Below are positions 23,991 through 36,604 of a DNA stretch of 64,000 bases, one piece after another. The position numbers and the translations under genes are program-made. How positions within the stretch are numbered: the first letter of the stretch is position 1; each line of letters starts with the position of its first letter. Source of the stretch: Teratosphaeria epicoccoides (taxonomy: Eukaryota; Ascomycota; Dothideomycetes; Mycosphaerellales; Teratosphaeriaceae); the NCBI GenBank assembly GCA_021401465.1, contig JADDMT010000066.1:107448-171447 (forward strand), read 5' to 3'. Under the pieces are notes generated by a model. The model had not been told where the DNA came from. It made no database searches and was given only the letters and a program-made list of their open reading frames with translations.

Positions 23991-26900
23991 GCTTTCACTT
24001 AGCACGGGAATATATAAAGAGCCCCCCAATATGATTTACCGCTGTCTCTGGTGAACTCTCGGGGCGGGGCGGACATCAGTTCGGCCCGTCATCGCCGACT
24101 TCACTCACCAGGGACGATAGTCATCACGCATTTGCGTACGAGGCTGTGGTCAAGCTCTCCTGAGTCCTTCACCACGACCCAGTCTCTCATCTCAGACTCG
24201 ACATTGGGATTACAACCCTGATCGGCGAAATCTACTTGCAAACAGGTCAGGCACCTGACGACTCGCCCAGCGCGAGCTGGACTGGCCTTTGCGCGCCTTG
24301 TAAGAATGGGGTTGCGTGTCGCTATCATTCCGTTGCTTTCGACAGCAAGTCTTCCGCCGAAGGGATTAATTCTACGCCGACGCTACGTACTGTGCAGAGT
24401 CGACTTCCTTTGACATCAACTGAAAGTCTCGTTTGGTCCACCGGGGGTACAATCTATATCCTACTTCATCCCATAGGAGGACATCCCAGGTGTGTCCAAC
24501 GCCACATCAAGAGCGAAGGCTGAATGCGGCAAGTATCCGCGTTTCAAGATGCACTGCATCGTCATGGACAGCACCGACGGCTGGATCGGAAGATTTGGAA
24601 AGGTCATGAATGAATGAGAATGCGCATACACGCAAGTCAGGGCAGCAACGGGCATGTGTGACCTAGGCGAAAGAGTCTGCACTGGCGCCTGACCATCGGG
24701 GACGCCGCCGCTCTGATCGCAATGCGCTGTGCTCGAGGAAGCAAGACATTGGTCCTATACGAAGAGATGGACAAAGACGCTACAAGGTCAGCTTCCTAAC
24801 GTTGATCTGAAGTTGTCGCTTACCCATCATGCCATCATGACCTATTTGAGGATTGTAGAAGACTTGTGGCACTTTGGTTGCTCTTCCAACAACTACCCAT
24901 ACCCTTGGTGGTTTTGTCTTCCCTGGCTCCCGTCGTCGAGGGCTGACTCCCCGATTGCCGGATGTTGAGGTGGTGCCCATTCGCTGTTGTACTCAGAACA
25001 GCACGCTCAGGCTGCTTTCTACGGTCTCATGATGCTGACGGCACCTCTCCGACCGCTCTCAACTGATACCCTCACGGTCGGAATGTCGAGTGGGATACGT
25101 GCGGTCTCCAGCAGCCACGGCACCATTCGAGAAGCCCAGGTATAGTCGCATTCGCGCTGCTGTCGCCGCCTCCTACTACACTGCCATGTCGAGTGAGGAC
25201 AATGACACCCTACCTCCTGAACAACATGACTCCTGACGAGCTCTTCACGTTCGCATGCAAGACACTGACTTCTGCCAAGATCCCGTGTATCCAGACTCTT
25301 ACATATTTCACCGTTCCTGCGCTGCCATGCCGTCCATGGCGAGATCCCTTGTGCAGAGCCGCATCGCATCCTGAAGCGAATCACCGGCTCATTATCACTG
25401 GCTACTACGCCATCTTCACTCATGTCATCTTCGCTGGTTGATTCAGTCTGCCATCAGCGCTCGCAGAGTCTCAGGAGGCTTTGCAAGCTACGTCAGCATC
25501 AGTAGCGGAGGACTTTACGCGGATTGACAGTAGGCACCAGCCTATGCGGCGAAGGACGCCGGATCAAGCTAATACATACAGATCTCGCAGACCTACTGCA
25601 GCGGTCATCGGGATTTCCACTAGACAAAGATACCGGGCGTCGACAGATTTGACCGATTGACATAGGACATGCGCCAGGTGTATTATGTGAGATCACTCTG
25701 TAATACAGCTGTACGGCTCCAGGATTTGGAGGACTGGCAAAAGGACCTGTCTATGTTACAAAGGCTTCTGTGAGGGGAAACTTCTATCTCGGATCAGCCA
25801 ATGGATTGGTGGCTCATTTGACGGGATTCCATTCAGCACTGGCTGTGTCAAGATCCAGTAGCTGCTCGACGCTAGAACGAGTGTGCATTAATTTGGCAAC
25901 GACATCCTCGCTGCCGTTGACTACCGAAGCTTTGATGAAGGTGACGTAGATTCCGGACCCGCGGTTGCTGGCGTGGGTCGGAAGTGAAGTTGGAGTTGGA
26001 GTCGGAGAACAACTCGGTGTCATGGTCGGAAATTGAAGTGGTATGTCTCGAGTCGCGATGCACAAGGAGGGCAAATGGGTACCGGCACATCTCAGATTGC
26101 ACGTCGCATGTCCCTCTAGCAGCATCACTTCTCAAAGCCCATTGGGTACTGCGAGTGGGCTTCTTGCCTGATCAAACGTCTGACCTCTACCATCATTTCC
26201 GCGGCAGCTTGCGTGAGGGCCTTGGCATCGGAGTGTTCAGTGGCGCCTGGGTCCATGACTTGGGCTTTGTCGGTGAGTCTCCGGGATGCTTCGAGGACTC
26301 GGGCTACGCTCCCGCTTGTCTGGTTGTCGGACCGTGAGCGGAATGTTCTGAATGCGCCAGAAGAGTAGGGCTCGGAAGGACATGTTGTGAGGCTGAAGGT
26401 TCGAGCAGGGCGATGCCGATGCTTACCTGTCTCATGTCCATTTGCGCGGGGCTGTTTCTCGACGATGATTGCTACGCCTTTGTGAACTTCGTTTCGGAAA
26501 CCTCCGCTGTTTCCGGTGACGGGAGATATTTGACATACCCGAGATGCTTTCGCCGTTCGCATGGTGCTTATGATGAACCGAGGAGAGTGATGGATGGCCC
26601 GGGCTTGATTCGTGGCGTGTTTGAACTCTGACGGTGATGATTGCCGATGAGTTCTACGGAGGTATATCGATGACAAGTCACGAAGCTGTGAAGAGCAGAG
26701 TGGCAGCTGGGATCTCTCGGGCGTTTGCTGCTTGAAGCCCAACGTCGTTCTGCACACTGCGTGGTGCTCGGCGTGCCGGCTCGGACTGATGCAGGTGCCC
26801 GCAAGTACTGTAGAAAGCTGCGTCAAGACCCGATACGGCATCCCGCATCGTCGCAATCTGCTCAGGCTGGCTGATAAAGCCGATGTTGGCAGAGACAGCC

Positions 26901-27483
26901 ATCAAGAGCGAGTCAACAGCGTGTGGACAGGCAGTCAACAACAGATGAGATGGTAATGCTGAGCTTGATTTCATGTAGTGGATGAAGCAGGTGATCAAAA
27001 GCACCGACTTGGATGTTGTGAACTCCTCTCGATCTCATACGCAGATACATGTTTTGTCGCATCCATCTCTTTGCTTGTGATACTCTGGGTAGTCGTCTCT
27101 GCTCATTGCGCCATCATCGCCTACAGCCGTTGTCTCGAATCGGACATGCTTGCGCGGGTTGAGAATCCAGAGGGGAGGACGGTGTGATGATCACGAGTGC
27201 AATTCTGATGACTTTCCCGACGTCTACGGTCAGCACATTTTCACGGCACCAGCACCGTGTGAAGTTCCTGGGAGCTAGTGGCTGGAAATATGTCTCGAGA
27301 GGTCTGATATCATGATACATTGGTATGTCCTCAATCAAAGTCTACATCCAGGAAGGCGGCAGCTCCGCAGTGATGTTCCCCCAGATCACATACTCAAGGC
27401 GTATACATCCTGGCTGAGGGGACAGACCATACAATCCTTGTGACACGCAGAGCGAAAACAGACGAAGCACTGCTGCCACCCCT

Positions 27484-28329
27484 TCAAGACATCTCTTGCT
27501 GACCACCAAGCGACCTCCTCTCCGCCTGCAAGGATCTCAGTTTCGCCTGGCTCTTGATCCGATACACCTTCAACTTCTCCAAATGCTCCTCAGCTCTCTG
27601 CACCAACTCCTCGCCATGATCCACGTCGGGCGCCCTGTCCTTGCGGGCCTTGATGCCGAGACGGGATAGGAGAGCCTGGAGCTCGCGGACAGCCGTGGCG
27701 TACTCGGCGGCGACTATGTCCTCTTCGTTGTTGCCATCGTTGTCATCATCATGATCATCATCAGCAGCGTGGTTCCATTGGAAACGAGAGCGGATCGGGA
27801 GACCAGGACCGCCTGTCTCATCCACACGACGACGCTCACACTCTCTCGATGGCCCGTCCTTCACCTCAACCCAGTCACAAGCCGCCTCGACTAACTCCTC
27901 CACATCGCCTGTCCCCATCTTCTTCCCTTTCTCATGCACCTCCACCTGTCTCAACACCTTCACCGCCATCTTCCGATCCATCGGCCGCCACCCAGTCCAG
28001 ATCTCGAGGTCCTGCATCGCCTGCCCGAGCTGTTCGGGCGACGGGTATGCTTGCTTGTCCAGGGCGAGATCGTTGATGAGGCGTCGGAGCTGGGTAGATT
28101 GCGGTGGTGTAGGGCGCCAGGCAAATCCGGGCCCGCCGGTCAGAAGCTGAGCAGCGGTACAGGATCCGCCGAAAGACTGTGATGCGAGAGGGCGTCAGCA
28201 AGGTCGACCATGGTGGATTTGTCCCAGGTGCTGATGTGGAGGCCTCACCTTCTTCTTGACATCCTCCGGCATGCCGTTTAACGCCTCTTTCAGCTCGGCT
28301 GGTGTGAGTTTGAAGGCGTTGGAAGTCAT
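27484..28329 (-). CDS. Gene L: hypothetical protein, 257 aa, two exons
   Basis: Minus-strand model with exon 1 28329-28249 (27 codons), an intron with a GTGAGG donor and CACAG acceptor, and exon 2 28176-27484. The phases join and the frame ends in a stop. The N-terminus is a small Lys/Glu-rich segment. Residues about 40-105 contain F-A-W-R-P-T-P, then L-R-R-L-I-N-D-L, then a Trp-rich part and K-M-A-V-K-V-L-R-Q-V. This pattern loosely echoes the W-S-T / I-L-x-F-C domain of E and F, but the similarity is too weak to assert homology. The middle is acidic (a run of about a dozen Asp/Asn) and the C-terminal 80 residues look like a coiled coil. No membrane segment. It is divergent from gene M with 590 bp between starts. 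Function unknown. Confidence 0.6.
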
Positions 28330-28920
28330 TCTTCGGTTACCGAGTGAGATGTGTGCGTCGCGCACTTCGATGAGACGTGGTACAATTGAGATCTCAAATC
28401 CGCAAAGTCTGTCAGTAGGACTCTGGGCTGGAAGCAGCTTCGTCTGGCATCCGCGATTGTACGAAACATAGCGGTACGAAGAGCCAGCTCGAATGCATTG
28501 TGGCTAATTCCGTACCTCCAGCCCAACGCCCACATGAGTACATGCAGGTTCCCTTCCAAAGCGAGCACGCAGGATTTGCGTGTCCGTAGACGACTGAAAA
28601 GCCTGCAGGTCGCGCAGTGCGGATGAGACAACAGCTTCAATTTGACATGACAATGCAACGACCCAGCCTGCCGGGCTATCTGAGCATCCTGGCCGCTGCC
28701 AGTTATCCAAAGCCCTTCCGCGAAAGCATGCGTGTCGACATGCAGGTCGCCTCCCGTTTTGTCGTGCTTCCCGGTGATGCGTCCAGACTGACTGAAGCAA
28801 ACCCTCTGTCTGACTTTGCCTATTTCATCTCTTGACCACCTCCTGCCGGCAAGATCATCCCTCGCAAGACAGAGTCAAATTGCGACTTCGAGCCCGCTTG
28901 ACCGACGTCAAATCTCAACA

Positions 28921-29509
28921 ATGCCACGACCTGCCCATAGATCAATCTCTGACCTCGACAGCGCCATCGCCCACGAGGAGAAGACGCTTGAAGCGCGCGA
29001 TTACACGATGATGCTGCTGCAGCAGGCGCTGACTGCCGTGCAAACGGCCAAGGAGAAGGCGAAGGAGGTGCGGTGGCAGCAGAAAATCAAGCAGGCAGGC
29101 GGGACTCCACAAAGCCCTCCTCGCCGTGCTAAGCAGCAAGATCAGGATCTGAATCAAGAGTCAGTCCCGCCGCCTCCGCCCCCTCACTCACCAAGACCCG
29201 CCCTGACTTCCCAGACCCAGGTCCCTGACTCCACGCTTCCCCACCCTCTTCTCTGCAGACCGGCGATCCCTCGGTGCGACGCTCAGAATGCTTCAAACAG
29301 AGCTGGAGACCGCGCTCGCAGGTCGCGACTTCGACGCCGTGCAAGATGTGGCGGACCAGATGGTCCACGCGGTGATGAGCTATAAGGACAAACAGGTCGC
29401 GACATGGGCGAATTTGGTGGTAGTGATGGAGGGGATGGAGGAGGGGGTGCTGGAGCGGAGTCTGAAGTATGTGGAGCAGGTGGGGGAGGAGTGGGGTGAT
29501 GGGGATTGA
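28921..29509 (+). CDS. Gene M: small coiled-coil protein, about 153 aa, two exons
   Basis: Exons 28921-29159 and 29287-29509 with a 127-nt intron (GTCAGT ... CTCAG). The splice converts GA|A into a Glu codon and joins the frame. The start ATG sits in a CAACAATG context. Residues about 10-60 are a helix rich in Ala/Glu/Lys/Gln with heptad Leu positions, likely a coiled coil. A short Pro/Gln linker follows, then a second helical part with L-Q-T-E-L-E-T-A-L and an acidic C-terminus. No signal peptide or membrane segment. A 23-G homopolymer lies 20 bp after the stop. The gene is divergent from L and lies head-to-tail upstream of B. Function unknown; the splice choice is the least certain part. 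Confidence 0.55.
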
Positions 29510-29528
29510 GGGCTGGGATGCTTGCACC

Positions 29529-29551
29529 GGGGGGGGGGGGGGGGGGGGGGG
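29529..29551 (+). repeat. G homopolymer of 23
   Basis: Uninterrupted run of 23 G directly after the gene M stop codon. Its length is likely to vary between isolates and to be error-prone in assembly. Confidence 0.9.
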
Positions 29552-30185
29552 ATTGGATTGCAGTGGTCAGCATCTATGCATTCGATGCGTACATGTAACA
29601 AGACCAGTCAGTCCTTGTATTGACGCTGGATGATGATTCCACCGCCGGCCCGGATGTCTCGATAGTAGATCCGTATCCCCGTAGCTACGTGCACCTTGTC
29701 GGAATCGAGCTCTGCGAACTTGCAGCTTCTACTTGCTATTATCAACAGCTGACGAAACCTTTGCCAAGAAACACCTGCACTCTTCCTTTGTATTGAATGG
29801 GCGGCGTTGGTTTGATCCAGCGGAGATGCTGGTTCGTGCGCACTGGAGGTTTGAACCCGCCCTGCTGCTCTTCGGGGGGATCTGATTCTTCAAGAATGCC
29901 GACATTACGCCAATATCAGATTCTGAGGGGTCGATCAATGTCGTCCGACAAGACACACGAAAACCCATGACTCCGCGATACCACGCATGGCCGGTTCCGG
30001 GTCCGTGGTGCTGTGGAGACGGTGGCCGGCATCCAAACGCGCACGATGCCGTTGACATGAGGAAGATAGGTCGACACAAGCAGCGGCCAGGAGCACCATC
30101 ATGATCAACAGATCGAGTTACAACATCATCACTGCGTCGCTCAGTCATCAACAGCATCATCGTCATCATCGACGCCGCCGTCAAC

Positions 30186-31619
30186 ATGGCAGCAGCGAAG
30201 GCCACAGCAGCCCCGCCCGAGCAAACGCACATCCAAGCCTTCGAGGCCATCTACGCGCACGCCATGGACCCATACCTCACTCTCGCCCGAGTCGATCACG
30301 ACCTCTCTGCTTTGGATCAGGCCTGCGTTTTCTTCGCTGCGCAGGAGCAGGAGGCACCCACGGAAGGAGAGGAAGAGACGTACGGGTTCGATGATGGTGT
30401 TGAAGAGGCGAAGAGCATGGACATCCTTTCGCGATGCCGACGTCTCCGCGATTGGGTTCGGCGACAGCGTGTTGTGCTGGCGAGGCTGGAAGCGCAAGGT
30501 CTATCCAGGCGGGCGCGGCATTTTGAGCATGGAACGGATGAATTGAGGAGCAGCCGCAACGAAACCGATCCACATGTTGACTCACATCTGAAGGATGACA
30601 TCCGAATTCTGGCCTCCACGGCCGAGTGGCTTGACAAATTTACCAAGGATGACCGGCATTTCGCTCTGTGGACCGCGAAAGACCGGGATCTACCTGTCCT
30701 TGCTGCTTCGGATGATGGCGATGGCGATGGCGATGCTACAGAAGAGGCGATGGAATCCATTGGCGCCGTTGTGCGGGCGTGTCGGAAGGCCAGGGCCGCT
30801 GTCTGCGTAGGGGAGGAAATGCAGAGGGTGAAGACAGTTGCTCGCAACGCAACAGGTTCTGACAAGGCCAGGAAAATGTGCTGGTGCTCGTGTTGGTCGA
30901 TCGCGCTGTCTCTGCTGGCTCTTCTGGCAGTGGTGGGGACCAGCACCATCACAGCTCGACAATGGATTCTTCCCGGCTCTTCGGTAGTCCATCAGCAAGC
31001 AACTGCACAGACACCTGATCTCATCATCTCTCCCTACATGCTGGATCAACGCAACAACATCGACAGCACCCACGACCTTTCCGGAACCGAAACTCACAAT
31101 CTCAGGTCCTGGCAAGCGTACCTCTCCACCTCGCCTGAACACTGCGCTTACCTCCCTTCCTCTCCCCTCGCGAGCCTTTCCGCAACCCTCTGTCAATTTC
31201 TCGCCAATCCCCCGCCTCTTCCACCCAGCATACTCTCCTCTTTCTCGAACACGACTCCAGTTACGAATCCAGACCACCAAGGATCACCACCCAGACCACG
31301 CCCACGAAACGAGACTCAATTCGTTGACCTCCATCTCCGCACCACACGCCACATTTCCCGCGTCGCTACGCTACTTGCGAAGCCACCAGCAACTCCGCAC
31401 CCAGACCTCCGGCACGTGTTGGCCGAGTTGAAGATCCTGAGGGATTTGGGGGCAAGAGTGAGGACTTGGATACGGCTGAGGAGCGTTTTGTCAGCGCAGC
31501 AGGAGGGAGGGTTCGAGGCGGAAGAGCAATACATGCGGGGGCTGGTGGACGAGGTACACGGAGTCGTTGGGATGTGGGAAAGATGTGTGGTGGATGGGTT
31601 CGGGACATGGGACATTTAG
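30186..31619 (+). CDS. Gene B: type II membrane protein, 477 aa
   Basis: Intact intronless frame; I do not recognise the family. Residues 1-230 are helical and charged, with D-G-D-G-D-G-D at about 177-183 and a W-L-x-x-F-x-x-D-D-R-H-F-A-L-W motif at about 148-162. A Cys/Trp cluster C-W-C-S-C-W (232-237) leads into one transmembrane helix at about 238-254. The C-terminal 220 residues contain several Pro/Ser-rich loops, Asn-x-Ser/Thr sites and a final helical region with A-E-L-K-I-L-R-D-L. The degraded paralog B' (54839-56124, minus) conserves the start, the D-D-R-H-F-A-L-W motif, the membrane helix and the C-A-Y-L-P-S-S-P motif, which supports both frame and start. The ending E-V-x-G-V-V-x-x-W resembles the last residues of gene D, hinting at distant kinship. 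Function unknown. Confidence 0.75.
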   Translation: MAAAKATAAPPEQTHIQAFEAIYAHAMDPYLTLARVDHDLSALDQACVFFAAQEQEAPTEGEEETYGFDDGVEEAKSMDILSRCRRLRDWVRRQRVVLARLEAQGLSRRARHFEHGTDELRSSRNETDPHVDSHLKDDIRILASTAEWLDKFTKDDRHFALWTAKDRDLPVLAASDDGDGDGDATEEAMESIGAVVRACRKARAAVCVGEEMQRVKTVARNATGSDKARKMCWCSCWSIALSLLALLAVVGTSTITARQWILPGSSVVHQQATAQTPDLIISPYMLDQRNNIDSTHDLSGTETHNLRSWQAYLSTSPEHCAYLPSSPLASLSATLCQFLANPPPLPPSILSSFSNTTPVTNPDHQGSPPRPRPRNETQFVDLHLRTTRHISRVATLLAKPPATPHPDLRHVLAELKILRDLGARVRTWIRLRSVLSAQQEGGFEAEEQYMRGLVDEVHGVVGMWERCVVDGFGTWDI

Positions 31620-31640
31620 ACGAGGGGTGGGCTCACTTCT

Positions 31641-31866
31641 GTCGCTCAATCATCTGGCTAGCTCTCTGCGTAGCTCGCCGTTTCAAGGCCACCATCAGGT
31701 CACCTGCACGTCAGTCCGGTATGATCGTTCGACAGCAAACTGGCTGTGTACATCTGTCGGTCAATCATCTGGCTAGCTATCTGTGTAGCTCGACAATTCA
31801 ATGCCATCAACAGGTCACCTGTATGCCAGTCCGATATGATTGTTTGACGACGAGCTGTGTACATCG
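31641..31866. repeat. Diverged 115-bp tandem duplication
   Basis: Two copies beginning GTCGCTCAATCATCTGG (31641) and GTCGGTCAATCATCTGG (31756) lie directly after the gene B stop. Many, but not all, differences are transitions. No coding role is apparent. Confidence 0.8.
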
Positions 31867-34800
31867 AGTCTGGATATTGATTCCATGGCGTTGAACATCT
31901 GAGGCAGCTGACTGATTGACCGAAAGGATGGATTGGTGGGATGAAAGGTTCGCTATCTGGGATCCCTCCTTTGGTCCCGAGCGAAGTAATGGGATCCGTG
32001 CACCGTATTCTCTCTTCACATCTTCACAGAATGCAGCACGGCATTTGAGGTCCAGTGTACTTACTGATCAGTCATGAGCGTAATCTCAAACGAACTCCCA
32101 TCGAGCCACGAGCATGAAGGCTAGCTAGCTCTATGAGGCTGAGTCTGAGGCAGATCCAGTGCCATTCGAATCCCGATCGTGGCTGTCGCATTCATAGTCG
32201 TCATGCGGAAGCGAAGATGAGGAGCTCAGCAATTGTGAAGATGGATACGAGCTTCGCGACTGTCGTGTGATCCGAGGGACTCTCCAGGCTACAGCACCCT
32301 CTTGACTCCTCGTGAATGTCCCAAGGCAGGACCTTATCCACCTACCCTACAGCCTGCCAAGACAGCCTGAGAGAAACGATCACCATTCCGATTCAACGCG
32401 GCTTCTCCTGCCTCTTCCACCAGAGTCCTCAGCTACTTCTGTATGTCACATTGACCTCTCTCGTCTATCGAGCAAGAGAGCTGTGGCTGTGAGGACTCCT
32501 GCCAGCGGACCCGATCATCGACTGGACTGGCCGTATGAAGTAGATTACCCTCGTGGACAAAAGGCAGACGACATCTCTGCAATTGTGGACTCGGCCGAGT
32601 CGGCTGAGGTGTGATGATCTGTGGCGATCTTACGATCGACAGAACGTAGCTGGGTAGCAGCCGACCAGACGGCGCAGCTTCGAGGATGATCGCCACATCT
32701 CCGTGCCTGCTTGGCTAGTAGGCTTTTATGATTATTTTCACACTTGAGAGGATCCTCACACGAATCGCCGGACCATTCTCACAGCAAGGTCGCCGCATGC
32801 AACGCTTACAGTCTAGATCTCCTGGATCGAATGCCGGAGACTGGCACCTGCTTCAGCTACCACTGACACGATTCGAATGTCCTCGACATCCACGCCTGGA
32901 GACGAATCTGTCACTACTTGTGGGGCGATATGTTCGTCCTTGCCTGGCCAGTCTTGCATTGACGGGGCACATCCTCACTCCCGACGAAGCCGCCTGCTAA
33001 ATCCGTCTCCGTCACTCTATTACCAAGCCATGCACCCGATATACGGACTGTAGAAGAAGCAGCTATGTTCCTAGAGAGCTACTCACTACAAGGAGCACAA
33101 GCATCAGTCCAGGTACTGCGAATTCCAGATGCATCTACATCGCTCCCTGCTCCGCTATCGCGCTTGCGGAGCACTATCATCGCCTTCAAGCACTAGGATA
33201 TCTGCCTGTAACGACAACCTGAACGTCAGCCCAGCCTCCCGTTTCAATCATTCTGTCCCCGATCGCTCTACGGTTGGAGTTCAGAGGCCTCAGGGTTAGT
33301 ATTAGTCAAACAGCTCGATCCTTCTCCCTTCTCCGGGATCTTCTGAAAAAATCCCCTCAAGATTCTACGGCTCGAACCAGGGGTCTTGACCTGGAAGATT
33401 GTCCGTGAGCGACACCTTCATTTGATCCATGACCTTCTTCCGCCTAGCATTCCTACCTGCTCTGGAGTAGCCTCTCTAATCCCTGCCTGCGCTCTGACTT
33501 CTGTCTCGGACCGCAGCCATGTGCTGTTAAGAGGGGCGGTGATGTCTGCCTACGAGCAGGCTCGCACGAATTCGCCTCTTGAATTTCTGGCGCTGTCAGG
33601 CTGCCTCCGATCGTGGGCTTACATTTGATAATTTCAGCGCATACTAGACTTCCAGATCTACGGAAATGACAAGCTGGAGGCGATTGCGATCTTGAGCGGC
33701 AAAGGCGACGTCAAGACGATGAAGTACTTCTGGTAGTGCACCGGACTGGTGAAGACTAGGCTTCGAGAGTCGCTCTGTAGATGTGACTGCTCATCAATCT
33801 CCACCTCGACGTTGACGGGGGTTGTTCAGCTGTTCGGGCAGTGATGCCAGGCTCGCAAGTCCTGATTGCGGCTGTCGAAAAGGCGTTGTAAAGCCGTAGT
33901 GCGCGAAGGACATGTCTGGCCTGTGGGCGGGAGTGTCATCACCGGGGCTGCGGAATCCCATTGACGCAGCATGAGCCAACAGCCAGGACTTCATCATATT
34001 TGGTTCGGCTCAGTAGTTGGTAAAGGCTCCCATACCTTGAACGAGCAAGTCGCCAACGTAGCGCCCAAGGCCGACGTCCGTCGCATTCTCTGCAAAAGGC
34101 AGAGCCGACCGCCGTGACAAGCGATGTGTCGCGGAGACGGAGTTCTGATTGCCGGACCACAACATCCTGAATCGGTGATGACTTCCTGTCGCCTACAGAC
34201 GCCTTGTGCCGCTGACAGGATTGCTTGGAGCGTGATGTCGTGAGGAGCGAGTCTACTGCTGTCTGACACGATATAGCCAAAGATGCGGAATGCGGTGCCG
34301 CTCTTCGTCTCGATCGAAGGCTGGACGTTGACCTTGCCCATCGTCTCCGCAATCAATGCCACGGCGGCACAGAATGACAGCTCCGCTCTCGTTTCTCTGA
34401 AAACAGGAGCCTAGGCCGCAGAAGCGAAGTCCATGACAACGAGCCTGGGATGTACACGATCTAGCGCCAGCTGACATGTGATCCGATGGACAATCTTCGC
34501 GTTGAAGGCGCTGTGGACGGTCCATGAAGGTGACACCATGGGTCGTACCGAGAGCGGCTGGTCAGGGTGACCTAAGAGGAAGTGCTCAGCTCCCACAGAC
34601 GGGCGTGCAGGATGGACGATGTCATCCTTGGGGGCTTCTGGCTTACCGTCGTAACCTCTCGTGCTATGTAGCATTCGGCGACGGCTCTACTGCTCAATGC
34701 TGAATCAAGTTAACGTGGAGATGTTAGGGTATCAAGCACAAGGTCGACGTGGCGCAACGAGCTTAGCATGGGGAGATGGTCTACCGCACTGCGCCACGTT

Positions 34801-36604
34801 GACGTATGACTGCCAGGCCCCTCAGCTCAAGCTGCTACTGTGGTTCTGCCTCGCGACTCAATTCAACGATACGCTGCCCTTGAGCTTGCTGCTTAGGACC
34901 GAGTCCATACTGATCGGGGGAGCTTGACTATGACTTCCGCTGAGGGCCTGGCCATATGATCATCACTCATCCTGCCTTCTCTTCTATCCAGCCCGCCGCC
35001 TTCGACGCCTCCTCCAGCCGGACCTCGCGCCTACATGTCCTCGGCAAAATTGAGATATCATTCCACCTGGCTTGCTTCCATCGGATCTATGCTACAAGAG
35101 ACGCTTGCACCATGGGTGTATTCTCCACCCTCGATATCATTGCTCCCGATCACTCCGCCATTGCAACGTCGCAGGACACGGCAAAGAAAGTATCCGAGCA
35201 GACATTATTGCCAGCGCCGAGTCCTCCAACAGTGTGTACCAAAACCAGCTTCGAGCTCCTCCTTAGCTTTGAATTCCCGCAACCATCATCCGACAAACAC
35301 CCTCTCACACCCGCCCCTCCTCCGGCCCCTCCTCCGGCCCCTCAACAACCTGCTCACAGAACCCCATCTCGTACCCTTTGGGCCCAATGTCCGTTCCCTC
35401 GTTCTTAGCACCTGCAACCCGCGAGTAGCACGGCATAGACACCGTCATCAGTTTCCTTGGAATAAACGAGGTTGTTGTCGATGTTGTTGCGGGGATGCGT
35501 GGACCCGTTGGAGATGGAGGCATGGATGCGGCGTTGTTGGAAAAAGACGTCCAGAGGAGCGAGAGTAATGCCACGAGTGACGTGGATAGGAGGATCCATG
35601 GTAGCATTGTCAGGAATGCGCTGGGGAATAGGTCTGTGTCTGCAAGGCACAGGTCAGCTCAGGAGCCCTCTGTAGTGAAGGGCATGGTGGAGGCTGCTTC
35701 TGGCCGGGTATGCGTGGGTACGACTGACTCTGCTGTCCCGTCCGACGTCGACGCTCAGCCGCTTCACCGGCTTTCTGGCGTGTGATGGATTGCTGCGTTT
35801 GCCTCTGCATGGAGCTGTTGCTGTCGAGCTTGATGGACTGTGGTTGTTCCTGGCATAGACTGATAGAACAGTGCGGGATCAATGGGAAGCGTCTGGAGGT
35901 TGACTCGGAGTACGAAGCCTTCACACATTCGTGGACATGACAGGGTGGGATAGAGACGACAAAGGAAAATTTCGTTCAATCAAGGTGGCAATGCAACGGG
36001 AGGCGCCGTCACGGTCGCTTGCATAGTATGTGCGCCACTCCAAGCCGTGATCGAAAACAATCCGTTCATCCCGCTATCGATATTGGCTCTATGTTCCGGT
36101 CGGTCGTTCATACAGAGTGCTTTGGCTGCAGAAGCTGCAGCTGATGGTGTGTGCAATCCAGGGATCGGTTCCGTGGGTTGGTAGATTCGGTCTTGACTGC
36201 GCCGTGTAAGACTGCCTGGTTTGGTGCGTCGCGTTCCTGGTCCGTACGGTCTGTTGAGTGTGCACTAGGACAAGGATTCAACTCAACGTACCTGACGCCG
36301 ATTCAGTTCCTTAGTATCCATGGTATCTCCAGGTTTTCGGGGTCAGAGACTGCCAGCACCGGCATCTTGCCCCTCTCGTCGTCTTCTGCCTCAGTGGTCA
36401 GCTCGGGCGGTCCCTCCACGGCAGGCCTGTACAATTGTGAGGAATCTGTCGTCGTACATCCCGCAATGCATTCCAGACGGGACGTCTTCTTAGAATAGAA
36501 GGCCCATAGGCGTAACACGACGTTGATCATCTGAGACGGCACTCCTACTACCACGTAGGCACCCGGAACCGTCTATCTCACTCCAGACCTTCTCACCTAC
36601 CTGC
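31867..36604. other. Gene-poor stretch with small coding-like fragments
   Basis: No confident gene in 4.7 kb. Two minus-strand frames look more protein-like than chance. 35607-35305 (100 codons) starts with a hydrophobic signal- or anchor-like segment (L-P-W-I-L-L-S-T-S-L-V-A-L-L-S-L-L-W) and is preceded by an intron-acceptor-like GAGCTGACC ... TTGCAG. 36554-36303 (up to 83 codons) ends just upstream of gene D's 3' end and is acidic at its C-terminus. Minus 34362-33994 (122 codons) is also open but featureless. Confidence 0.35.

Larger units (their letters stand above)
21948..27483. other. Gene-poor stretch with hairpin-repeat array
   Basis: 5.5 kb without an intact recognised gene. It holds the repeated near-palindromes listed separately (about 22920-23190 and 23805-23990) and a TATA-like TATATAAAG at about 24011-24019. 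Short protein-like pieces occur, for example minus 24328-24101, ending in a GTGAGT donor-like site, and minus 27004-26678. I could not join them into a model. Confidence 0.4.

Noticed and set aside
29729..30250. 173-codon minus frame upstream of gene B
   Set aside because: It overlaps the start of B antisense, has no recognisable feature and no counterpart next to B'.
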